Source: Edolisoma coerulescens
Lineage: Eukaryota > Chordata > Aves > Passeriformes > Campephagidae
Direction of reading: 5' to 3'
DNA: 64,000 nt
Assembly: GCA_013397115.1 (NCBI GenBank)
Contig: VWZW01002764.1
Coordinates: 629,968-693,967, forward strand
In this document: positions 1-12,600 of the stretch, piece by piece
How positions within the stretch are numbered: the stretch's first letter is position 1
Layout: the number at the start of each line of letters is the position of its first letter
Position numbers and translations under genes: made by a program
The notes under the pieces: generated by a model
The model's database searches: none
Told to the model about the DNA's origin: nothing
What the model saw: only the letters and a program-made list of their open reading frames with translations

Positions 1-512
1 TTTTGAACAAAACCTGTTAATTTAGTCAGTCAAGACACCATATGCTACTAGGGAACAGCTCTCTGGGAACTGGTTTTATGTTGCTTTAAGTGCATCAACA
101 CAACTGCAGTTTTCTTTATGCTGCGGTGAAAAAATTAGCATAATTACAAAACCTCACAACTGTGACCTCAAACCGAAGAGGTGACAAACCAGCAGAAATT
201 CCCAGCAGGAAAACTGAAACAGCTGGAGACAAAAGGCCCACACAAACTTCCCAGTAATCTAACTGCGTGATTCTGGAACCAGGCTGTGAGTTTTGCCTGA
301 ACTGAACAATGCTGCCTGAAATAGCCCTGTTTAGTACAATAGCTTATTGCTCTGGATTCCAGGTAATGGGAAGGAAAAGGAGCCTGCCCACCAGGAAGTC
401 TCAGGATACCTTAGGAACTGGGCTCAATTCTGCCTTCAAGACAAACACACAGCATTCCCAAGTATTCCCAGCAGGACAGGGAAGGCGAGGGGAGCCAAGG
501 AAGGAGCCTCAC
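1..512 (-). other. TOP1: TOP1 intron 14 (5' part)
   Basis: Follows the exon 14 donor and runs off the left edge. I see no exon, repeat or other recognisable element. The next TOP1 exon should start left of base 1. Confidence 0.85.
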
Positions 513-656
513 CTTGTCAATGAAGTACAGGGCCACAGCCCTCTGCCGTACTTTCATCTCTTTGGATTTCCAGTCTTCTCGGTATTGATTCCTGATTTTA
601 TCTACACACTTCTTCAACCTCCGAGCTGTCTCGTACTTCTGCCAGTCCTTCTCACC
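513..656 (-). CDS. TOP1: TOP1 exon 14, last exon in the window
   Basis: Encodes residues 438-485, GEKDWQKYETARRLKKCVDK through RQRAVALYFIDK, identical to human as I remember it. The acceptor is cctgcag and the donor GTGAGG at 512-507. The next residues in the family, LALRAGNEK with the catalytic Arg488, start a further exon to the left of base 1. Confidence 0.97.
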
Positions 657-3600
657 CTGCAGGGAAGTTGGAATAGAGTCAGCACTAGAGAGCAGGCAGA
701 GGACCAGCTCCAATCTGCATCTCAAGGCTCTGCAAGCCCGTGTGTGGCAAACGGTCTCGCTGTACAAAAGCACTGAGATGCTGCTGCTGCACAGCTCAGC
801 TTCACACTGTGCTGCCACACAGCTGCAGGTCATTCAGATTTCCATGATATTAAATGCTTCCATGGAAGCATCTAGGGAGAGACACAAAAGACACATCTTC
901 CCTGCTTCTCAAAATACAAATGGTTTCCTCTGCTTTATTCAGATGGCACTTATGTTCTTTCAGCTGTGTAATTAAATACCCATAAAAGGCAAAAGCAACA
1001 TCAACAGTTCATCATCATTATTATATATTCAAGACATAGCAAAAAGAGGGCAGGAACTCACAAGGAACAGAGATATTTTTCCTCCTGTATTTGTAGGACA
1101 AACTCCTTGTTTCCAATCCAGGAAAAAATCTCTCAGAAAAAGACTTCATGAAAGGAGTTCAAATTCTTGCTTTCATGGACTTGATCCACAGACTGGGTAT
1201 TTGCTCCCACAGCAGGAGTTTGTTTTCCTTCAGTCATGAGCTCCTTACCAGCCTTCTCAGCCAGGAGCCTGGCCGGGTTTTTAATTTTACAAACAACTAA
1301 TTAGCAACCCATGGTTAGAACTTCATTACATGACCAGGCAGGGGAAGTTAAGGCCAAATGTATGTGAAATATCCACCAGAGCAAGTCTCTTCTTGGATAA
1401 ATTGCTTCCTTTTAGGTTTACACAGGTTAAAGGATTCCACTAGAAATGACACAATGATGCTTTTCAGGAGACATTTTCCAGATTTCACCTGCTCTCCTGG
1501 GCAGTAACTGTATCCTCTCTTTTCAAGGGGGAACAGAAGCACAGCAGCTTCAGTATGTTTTTCAACCACTGTAGGATCAAATACCCAGGTAGCTTTACCT
1601 CCTATCTCCTTCCTAGCCAAGAACTATATTTGCTTCTTGGAAACATGACCAGGAAGATTGCTTTGGTTTTGTTTTTTTAACGAGATCTTTACCTTAATTC
1701 TTGAGCTAGGGTTCAACATGATGTATTTGATAGAGCCTTGGATGTTCTCAGTCCATGACACCAGCCAGGTCACCTTGTTATCATGTCGGACCTCCTTCCA
1801 TTTGTGTCCTGGTGGAGGGGCAGGGATTTTGGAATCCCTACAGAGAATTAGAAAACAGAAGATAAAAGCTATTTAAAGAAAATTCCACCAGCATCAAAAC
1901 AAAGAAGGTAATAAACAGCATTGCACAAAGAAAGTGCAGGGAAAGGAACTGAGGCAACAGAATTGCATTATCTCCACAAGCAGGAAACCACGTGAATCAA
2001 AATGAACAGTCAAAGATCAGGAATGTAACTGCTACCAACATGGACCTGCTGAAGAATTACACCATAGGTAGGACACATTTCTATGACCAGTTTTGATTTG
2101 TGCACACTGCAATAGTTTGGACACTTATGAGGACTAGAGAGAGTGAAGGGAAGCCCACCAAACCTTAGCCTTCAACATCAAGGAAGACAAAGTGGGGCAA
2201 CCTATGTAGAAGAAAATTATTTTCTGGAAATACTAGCAGGAAAGGCAGTTTAAGCAGATGTAGGCTGTAGGCGTGAGGAAGAAAATATGTTGACAAAGTT
2301 CTACATGAACCCCATGATTGCCTTGCTCAGTCTTTGCTTGTATGACTCAGTTTCTTATCCATATGAGAACAAGATAAGCTGCATCCCTAATTCTACGTGT
2401 TTGAATATCAACTTATACAGGGTTTTAAAAAATGAGCTCTAGAAAGCAAAGCCCAGGTGTGAAGCATGCAGTGCTCACTTGCTGCAGTTAATGATGATGT
2501 CTTCGGGCATGATGCGTCTCTTCAACATTCCCATTTTGGGATGGTTCCCACGACCTCGGAAGAGACCTGGGGGTTCAATCTTAAAGTTGGCAATCCTCTC
2601 CTTGTGGTTGTCCATCACACAGTAACCATATTCCTTCAATAGCCGCTCGTTCTCATCTTTGATTTTCTGGGAAAAGCCAAAAGCAAAGATGATACGGCAC
2701 ACGCAGCACCACACACACCTTCATATGCCAAGACTTAACAAATTTTTATATTTGCACCACACTCATGCTGAAGACCCAACCCAAAACCAGATCCCCATCA
2801 TGGCAAGTGTATCAGACTGGCCAGAAAAGCTTTCATAAAACACAAGCAGCACAAACAAACTGGAAAAAGGGAAAGAATGCGTGAAAACTTTCTGAAAACT
2901 TGTATTTGAGGGAAACAGATCAGTGTAGCTGAAGGCAGCTACAATTTTGCCACAACAGAGGCGTGTACCTCTATCCATATACCTCAGCTTCAAGGGTACC
3001 CCCAGCACAGTACTGCTACTTTATATTCTATACTGAACATTTGACGTGCACTGGACTTCACATCTTGTTGTTTATGTATAAAAATTCTGTGTATAAAAGA
3101 CCTCTGTGTTTGAACTCAGCACTGGAAAGCAGGCAAAGGAATGTCTCCAGGCTGCTGCATGTCAAGCCTGTGTCAGCAAATGGTCTCATAAGCAGAACAC
3201 AGTCTTCTAAGAAAGAATGTGCTGAGATTTCACTGCATACTTCTGTGCCTGAACTCTTAATTACATAGGGGGAAAAATAAAAGCATTGGAGCTCAAAATA
3301 AAACATCTGACCCACAGACAGCACTGCTGCACCGGCTAAGAAACAGAAAAAGCCACTTCTGCTCCATTTAAGAGCTACCACGGACAGGAACTGAAGGGCT
3401 CACCCACATTTATCAATCAGAAACAGCAGGAAGACAAGGGCTCTCTATTTTGATGGGATCCCTCTGATCCCAAAGGCTGTAATTCCAAGCTGCCAGGCCC
3501 ATCATTCAAAGAACAACTACTAGAGCATTGCAGAAGAGCAACTGAGAACTTGGGGAAAGTTTCCACCTTCCAACATCCCTTGTAGTTAATTTAATTCTCA

Positions 3601-6600
3601 ACCTACAAGACACTGTAGCCACACTACTGGATAATAAAGTCGATTTTTTATTCAAAAACCAACATTACTTGATGTTTAAGATTTCTTCTCTCATTTTATT
3701 CACTAATGGCATTGCTGCATCCTTTCCACCAACCTTATCTATGCCATCCTTAACTGAGTATCCACTGCTCATGATTTCCCAGGGACCAATGAACCCAGAG
3801 GCAGCACCTCTGATTCTCTTTATTAACTTAAGCCGTTACTTAACTTTACTTAAGCAGCTGCTTACTCAACTTTATTTCCCTAAGCAGGATCAGCCCTATC
3901 AATATCATTTCAAGTCAGGATGAAGATTCAGCTGTAAACACAATGCTCTGCCCTACCTGAGCTGCACAGTGCAGACTCCTACAGTTCACATGAAAGCAAT
4001 AATCTGAAAGCTGGTGAAAACACTGACGTATGCACAGCAAGGAGAATGACCAACTCAAAGATGTTTACAAGCCAGCAAAGAACCATGAAGTCTCCTAGAA
4101 TTCCCTCTGGTACCTGTTTCTCCTCCTTGGACATCTGTTTCCTAGCTTCCGACTGAGCTTTGAAATACTGGCTCATGTGGGTGAAGTCACACTTGCTGAG
4201 GCTGGTGATAGTGCTCTTCTCTTCAGAGGTCATTTCCTTGCAGAAAGAAAGCAGCGCTTTAAGTTTACACACACACACACAAAGTTTTCATGCATAGCAG
4301 AGACTACCCTACTCCAGGCAGCCTAAACAGGAACAACAGGCAGGTTCTTACAATAACCCCCCCAAGAATCCCCAAATTCTTGCACGGGCTCACTCCAGCT
4401 AAGGTCAAAGAGGAAAGGACAAGCAGCAGATCCTATGGAGCATTGCAGGGTTCTGATCTCCCCAAGCATTGGGCAATGCTGCACCACTTTCCAAAGCACT
4501 CCCACACCCAGCTGTGACTGGGACTGCTGAGGGATGGGGAGAAAAACCTAGAAACACATCCAGGAAAACTGTATCAAACTGATCTAAAGGTCTGCTGTTA
4601 TGGCTGATGACTGAGGTGAATATCTCCATTTTAGGTCTTTGGAAGGGGTTTCCTGCTAGTAAGTCTGGCTCTTACACAAGGCACATAACAGGCAGGTCAG
4701 CTACACCCCATCGTGCTGCAACAGAGAACCCTGACTTTGTTGGTTTATAAAGGCATTTATGGTAGGGTCCTTCCTGGTGAAACTACAGGATAAATGGGAA
4801 ACTTCACAGCTACAGTGTGAGGCAGCTTTTAGTGGTCTCAAGCCAACTTCTGTGTGCATGGAACAGCAGCCCCTTTTCACTGGTCAGTGCTGAGGAGACA
4901 CTGGCCATGTCCACAGTCACTGCAGCCCAGGACTATGTGCATACCTTCCTCCAGTCCTTGAAGAAGTTTTTCCTGAAGATCTCCTTTGTAGTGTACTCAT
5001 GATCAAGCATTTTTGCAAAGAATGTGGCAACTTCTTCTGCTTTGGTACTCAGCTTCATGACTTTACCTACAAAGAAAGGTTTTCTTCTTAAAGAAAATGG
5101 TAAACAGGAATCAAAGCCATAAAGAGAACACAGTAACTACCCTAAAGGATTGTATTTTTACTACAGAGAGGTTTGTCTTAAAATGTTACATAATACAGCA
5201 ACTTGAATGGACAAAGGAAACAGAAGAGTACAATTGCTTGACTTCCACCAGAAACATTTTGAAAAAAGTTTCCTCTGGAATCTAAACATTAAAAAAAGCA
5301 ACAGCAATCTGACATGAGGCAGGTCTGGGCTGCAGGGCAGGAAGGGGAAAAGGCCTGCTGCAGGAAACCCTCTGCTGAGCCACCCCCGTGCTGGGTGTGC
5401 TCCTGGGGAGACGCAGCTGTTTGATGTCAAAGAGGCAGGGATTTTATTAAATTTCATATTCCAGCACTCAGACATATGGGAAATACAGTCCCTGTACTCC
5501 TTTCCAATGCACAGACAGACTCCACCTTGGAACACCCCTTCCAGCCTTTAGCTATTTCTAGGCAGGAAGGGCCCTTCCTCTGGATACACTACAAATAGGC
5601 TGGAAAGAGATGCCAAATATTGAACTTTCCTTCATTGCAGGGAAACGTGTCAGGGTTCTGCTAATTGTTCCCTCTGCTGTGGGAATGCTCTCCTGCATCT
5701 CCAAAGCAGGCTCAAAAGCCAGTCATTTTCAAGAAAGACTGAGCTGTCAGTGAATGGAGGGGCCACATTCCAGCTTCTCTGCATGACTGCAGCATGAAGT
5801 GGAATTGCTGCAAGGGAAGACTGAAACACAAGGGAAAAGAGGCTGCTGCAGCACCGAGGCTGTGGATTCGACATCTAACATTCCTATCGAGCATTTTTTG
5901 GTCCTGATTGCATTCCTGATGAAACATGGGGTGCCAGTGATCCCTCTGAAGGATTCTGCATGCAGCTCACATCTCTAGCTAGTTGCAAGAAATATTTAAA
6001 GTTCCAATGGCTGGCAGACAGTCAATACCTGGGGATTTTTAACAACCATTTTACTGCACAAAAGTGAACACAAGAAACTGTTCAATCTGTGCTCTTGGAA
6101 AAAAAAAAATACCACGCTTTGGATTTACTACATATTTTCAAAAGTTGCATCATCTCTAAAATTAAAGCATGGGAGTCAGCTACAAAGCCTTAAGATCTAT
6201 AAACCCTCGTAAAACAGGACTTAGCAAAAGGTCCTCCCAATGATCTGAGAATATTCCACAATTAAATTAAACCAACAGTAACTCTGCCAATTTTTAAGCT
6301 GTAACCTAAAATACAGCATTTGTTTGCTTATAACAGGAAATGGGGGAAGGGAGAGACAGCAAGGGAAACTGTTTTTCCAGGCTGCAATTTTAGCTTGACA
6401 GAGGCTATCGAGTTAGTAACTTGTTATAGGGCTAAAATGTCTGATATTTTTCCCAGCTAGGTGAAGGCTCAGTCATCTTTATCTAATCACTTTAGAATAT
6501 ATGTCACTGGACAAAATTTCCTTTTTTTTTCCCACAAAGGTTTGAAAAGGCTCTCAGTGACAGAGCTGCTAAAGAAAGGATTTATTCCAGAGGCATGAAT

Positions 6601-9600
6601 ATTAGTTACCTGATTTAAAAACTGAAAACCAGACAGCAACCAGGGGACATAACGAGCAGAAGAGACCCCATGGCCACCACTGCAGCTGCCACTCCCTACA
6701 CTCTTACCTTGCCCCACCTACAGAAAAAATGTGCAAGTTTGAGCCACCTCTGGGCTATGAGCAGTGACTGGTTGACCCACAGGCACTGAGAAAGGATGGC
6801 TTTGGCATTTCAAGCTCCTTCCCCGAGTAGGTACCACAGGCACCTCCAAGAGCCCCAGCAGTTGTTATGAGACGAAAGCAGGCAGCGATTCCCTAGGCCA
6901 GGGACAGGCTCCTCCGGTGCGAGCCGGCCGCTGGCCAGCCACAGCCTCATTACTGGGCTCTACAAATCACCCTGGGATAATCCTGAAATGAGACAATGCC
7001 TTGTGAGCACAGACAGAGGCTCTCAGCAGCTGCTGTGTAAATCAGACATCTGATTTTTTGCCTAGTTTCTCAGGGAAGACTTATGGGATGTCTTTATTTG
7101 CCAGACCCCCTCCCTGCCCAGCCCATGACTGTTGAGCTTATTGATGAATTTCTGTGATGACAGAGGCAGAGGTTATAAAAATCCCTGCAGAGGCTCTGTG
7201 AAATAGATGGCTGGAGAGATGAGGAGCTTACTGCTGTCTGCACCAAGGGATAGCTACAGTGCAATCTGCCCCTCCCCTTCTCTACACAACAGGAGAGATC
7301 ATGCATTTTTCAATACAGGGAAACAATTTCCAACTTTGTATCAAGTTCTTATCAAACCCTAAGAAAGAAGGCTGCAGACATCCTTGATCACTGTGCTACT
7401 TGCTTGGAGATGGCCTTTAATAGGCTACAGCATATTTATTTCACTGCTTTGCTGCTGAAAATATAATGCCACCTATTCCTCAGTATTTAAAAACACTGTG
7501 TCATGTCACACGAAAACAGCACGTTGCTCCTGGAAGAGTTCCATGTGCAGATGTCCCCATCACCAAAAATTACGTTTTCATCCATTCAAATACCTCCCAC
7601 TTAATTCAATCCTGGGTTAATTTGATCCTTCATTTAACATGATCACAGGACTAAAAGGAAACACACGGGTCATCAAGCCTAGGCTCCAGCAGGCATCACA
7701 TCATATAATCCCTTCCACGTGAGCCTCTACCAACCAGGCAGCCCAGGATATTTGAATCTCACACCAATTAGCTCTACCACACGCAGTGGTCAGGGAATGG
7801 GACCACGACTTACATGAGAGGGCTGTGTCCTTGAGCCCAGGGTCATCCCATTCATTCCTACAAGATCCTAACCATCTGTACCCAAATTCAATTGTCTTTC
7901 ATTTTGCTCACGCCACCAAACGATCATGAATTTCACCACAGATGATGGAAGCTGCAATTCTTAAGGTTCAGGAAAACAAGAGCAAGCCTAAAGGTGATCA
8001 GTGATGAGGCAGCTACAATTACATACTCCACTGGTCAGGCACTGCTACTCTGAGGCATCAGACACTCTCATTCTGCTAAGGAACCTGAGAGATTCACCAC
8101 CACAAGGGACTGAGAACAGCTTCATCCCTGTATCACTTCAGTGAGCAGAATTCAGCAGGCTCAGGTAAATTCCTCTCCTTCCACAGACCTCACTTTGCTG
8201 CTGAGGAGCTGATTTAAGTGAACCACTAAAACACAACCACCTCCTCAGCTCTTCAGTCCCCAGAAGAACACCGCAATACCCTGAGATGTTTATTTCTCTT
8301 CCTAGCAAGTAGAAACACAGATTAACTCACCATCATAATAAAACTTGACATTTTCAGGCAGAGGTTCATATGGTGGAGCAAATACAGGACCTTTGTGCTC
8401 TAGGAACTTCCATTTAATGCCTTCAGGGTAGCGCTCTTCTTCCCACCTTCAAGAGAGAAATATGAACCAATACAATTTTAAGCTCCCAATCTTCAGTTTA
8501 TTATTGTGTGGGTATGAGAGTATGCTAAACCAGCAAGAAATCTCTGCTTTGTCAGGTACAGACCAACAACAAATGCTCAGTGTACTATCACCATTTAATT
8601 CCTTTTTTTCTCTTTTTTTTCTAAAAGCACAGCCATGTCTGTGAGCAGAACACCTTGGGCTGCAGATTATCCGATGCCATCCTATTCCTCACCTCTCATT
8701 TGCTCCTCTTTTCACAAAATCACACAGCTGAATTTGCTTAGACCTTAAGAAAATAAGACTTGGGCCATGTAAATCAGCTAGGATCACGCTAAATTAGCTT
8801 CAGCTGTGATCTAACATCAGGTCCAGGATGCCTGCTCAGCAAAGTCAAACAATTGTGGTACATCATGCAGCTGCTTTCAGATGTGGACAATATGCCATTA
8901 AGGGCAGAGATAAAGAAACAGATGTTCATTTACGACCTAAATGAGAACAAACATACTTGGATAAGAAAGACTAAAACCTGCTCTGTCATTTTAAATTCAT
9001 TCCAATTCTCTGGGTAAGAAAACCATACTTGAACAGAAACAGAGCAGCCCAGAAAACTGCATGTTTGCCTTAAAGACGCTCTGTAAAAAATGCTCTATAA
9101 AACTGCTTTGCAAGTGATGCATTTGGTATCACAGCCCAGCAAGGCAGGCGCCACCAATCCCAGATTCCAAGCGAACAGGGTCAGCAATTCATCTGCAGAG
9201 AAAAGGGTCCTGCCAGGCCAGGATCCTCCCACCAATTCCCAGTGCCCAGGCCACTGATTCCACACTCCTCCCTTCCAAGTTCCTTTCATGATTACCACAA
9301 TATTACAGCTACATGCTGCTGGCACAGGATTCCCTGCTGGGAAAGGCCATTTCACCTCAGCCATCAATCAGCTGAAGACCATTAACCTGTCACAGCACTC
9401 AGTCTCTGAATTGCCCAGACAACTTTGTTGAGCAGCCATGACAATAAAAAAAAGGTGTTTAAGCTTCTGCCTGGTGTCAGCTCTAAGGAGCAGCATTCCC
9501 ATTCCAGGTGCCACAGCAGCTGAGGAGAGATGTGCATGTCCTGCCTGCATCTCAGGAGCTGTGATGCACTGACAGATTGCTTCATCTCTACCGAGATAAA

Positions 9601-12600
9601 AGTCACTGCATGGAAGATAAACATTGCACAGAGACAAGAGTTTCTGCTAGAAGACACTCAAAACGCTTCACTCGTGTGAAGCACGAACATCAACAACTTA
9701 GTAACAACAGCAACACAGCAGCTGGCTAGAGTTTGAAAGGCACCATCTTTGACCACACCACTGGACCTGACTTCTTCTGATGAGAAGCACAGCAACAGCT
9801 TTAACAGCAAAGCACCCAACCCCAGCTATCAGCACAGAACTGCATTCAGACTTCAGTCCCTGGGTGGGAAGAAAGGCTTGAGTAAACCATGTTGATATAA
9901 GAAACCAATATTGACACAGATTCCAAATATTTACATTCCTAATGATTGTTGTGTTTTGTTTTGTTTTTTTTTTTTAATTAATTAGAAGCTAGAAATATAA
10001 ATACTTTGTCAAACACAGGCCTAGGTTCTTCCACCCAGAAGCTCCTTTCAGCAAAATAAATCTAAACCACTCTCAGCCAGAATAAGCTTCTCCTCTCTGA
10101 CAATGAGCGATTTTATTCCAGTGAGAACAAAATAAGGGCATCATTCACAGTAGTTACTACTTTTCAGGACAGGTTTGTCATTCTTTTATTTTAAATTTAT
10201 TCCTCTGGTATTTACTTGATGAGAAATTCAGTGCCTCTATCCTTTCCTGCTCTTTTACAAAGAACATATAAAAGCAGTACTAGAAAGGCAGCAGTTTAAA
10301 CAGACAGCAGAAGGACACTGTGCCTTCTGGGAAGGCTACAAGGAAACATGGGATTCATGGGGTAGTTTCTAAGCTCAAAACTACCAGAAAGTGTGCCACA
10401 GAAAGACCACAAACCATCCCCAACCCCACCTCCACCTTCCTAAACATCACACATAAGCATTAAGACAAAAGGTAAAAGTGAGCCTCCTGAGTGTAGCTCA
10501 TTTTTCATCCTCATTTGGTTTCAAACAGAAAAAGCACTACAGCACCACTGCCCTTGGCAGCTTCTGGTTCTAAAGCAACGCTCTACACATGATTTTGTGG
10601 GAGCAAGGAGAATGCTGCCTATTAGGAAAGCTGCCTCACTGATTTCAGCAACAACTCATCAGTCATATAGGCTTCTTAATTAAATCCCACATCAAACTTG
10701 TCTAAATATGCCAGGGTGGCTCAGGAAGGAAAAGTTGGGGAAGATCTTTTAAGCGGAATGAAAAGAGAGAAGATTCTTAGCAAAAAACCACAACATACCT
10801 CAGGGATATATTATTTCAAAGAAATGAACTTGCTGTAACACAAGGTGGGAGAAGTGCTCCTAAGGTGCACTTCTGGATCACATCCTTCACAGGCTGACGG
10901 GGTGTGAAAATGACCTCTGCAAGAGCTCCACACCGTGATGAATGAGGCCAGTGCCTCGGGGATGTCTGCATCAAGCATCCACACAAGTGAGGATGAAAAT
11001 GCTCAAGGCAGCAAGCACTTGAGGAAGCGGCCAAAAAAAGGTATCAGACGCTCAGAAAATTGACTCAGATGGAACATAAAATGCCCTTAAGAGAAACAAC
11101 TGAAGTGCAGATGAAATCTTGTCCAGCAAAGACCTGCTATACAAAGCTGCAGATGGATGACAGGAACATCAGCAGAAGGATGCAGCTACTCAGTGCCAAA
11201 TTCTGCAAAACATGCTTTCCAAGGCACTTTTCCTCAGCAGTAAGCACAAACTGCAGAGCTTAACACAGCTACAGGGGCCTGTGCTGCCCAGGCAGGTGAA
11301 GGGAGAACAGCACACCTTTCCAGTAAAGGTCTGCTGTTCAAGAATACAGCCCACAATAAAAGGGAGCTGTGATATTAGAATATTAAGTTAAAAAGAACCA
11401 GCAAGGGGAGCTGAGACAAAGCCAAAAAGACAACAGATCATTAAGGCTTAAAAGGACCTTCTGTAGCTTCCTATTGCTTCATGTCCCTGTAGTTTGTTAA
11501 TGTTACTGCACATTAAAAATATGTTGTCAAAGGGACTGAGAAAAAACTGGATTGCTCAGGAAAAAGGGAAGTTTTGGAGAGGGGCCGGAAATCCAAGTTT
11601 CTAAGGGAGTATTCAAGAATGAAAAAGATTTGCAAGTGCTGATGTTCTGAGGAAGCAGTGACAGTCAAAGAGAAATACGTAAAGACGATAAACACTACAG
11701 AAGATTTTTTTCTTTTTAAAGATGAATCAATAACAGTGTCAATAAAGGAGTAAAGGATTGAACCTGAAAGGATTGAGAAGATTGTAAAGACTTTCCCCAA
11801 CTCTACAGATCTATCAAAAACAACCAAATGATCTGAGAAAAGAAAATGTTCATGGAAACATCCCTGAAAGGTCATAAAAATACACTATGGGAGGGCAGAA
11901 AACACACATGCTTTTGAGAGGTACATATGCATTAGAACGAGGGAAGTACTAAGGCCAAAACTTCAAAACACACAAATGGTAGCTCCCTCAAATCTAGAAA
12001 TAACAGCTTAAATTACTATGGAGGGTTAAAAAAAATCCAGGTTTCTTACACAGAGCACTACTGATGCATCACAGGTCTGTCTTCCAAAAGAACCACAAAT
12101 GTCAGACTTATTTAAATAAGGTCCTAAAAAAATTTAAGAGTGGGTGACTTCAGTGATGTCACTTAAGGATCCTGGGCAAGACGGAAAGTGTTTTTCATTT
12201 AAAACTCATTTTCAGAAATCATTTGTCAAACAGCCTGAGCTTAACTGGTCACCTGATCAACTTTGATTTTTGTGCCAGAGGCAGGAGCAGTTTGAGAGGC
12301 ACAGCTGACACCCAGCTAGAATGAAAAGGTGGGCACCCACTCATGCTGTACCTCTATATAACACAGATAAGTTCTACTAGAATACTGGTTAACACATCTG
12401 CACATACTAATACATTCTTTAATCCACCTGCACCTATTAATATATTCCTGCTGACATCCCCAAGCCTACAAGCTTTCATACTGCTCTGAAGAGTGTCAGC
12501 ACAGAGCAGCTCCTGGGCACAAGAATACTGGTATCTGACCATTATAGGCAGCCTCTACATGACACAGATAGGGAAAAAAACCCACAGACAACCCCACAAA

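Noticed and set aside
7645..7745. Possible ancient retroposon tail (GGTCATCAAG... type) in intron 9
   Set aside because: Only short resemblance to conserved tails of old reptile/bird repeats. It is too degraded to assign without a library search.
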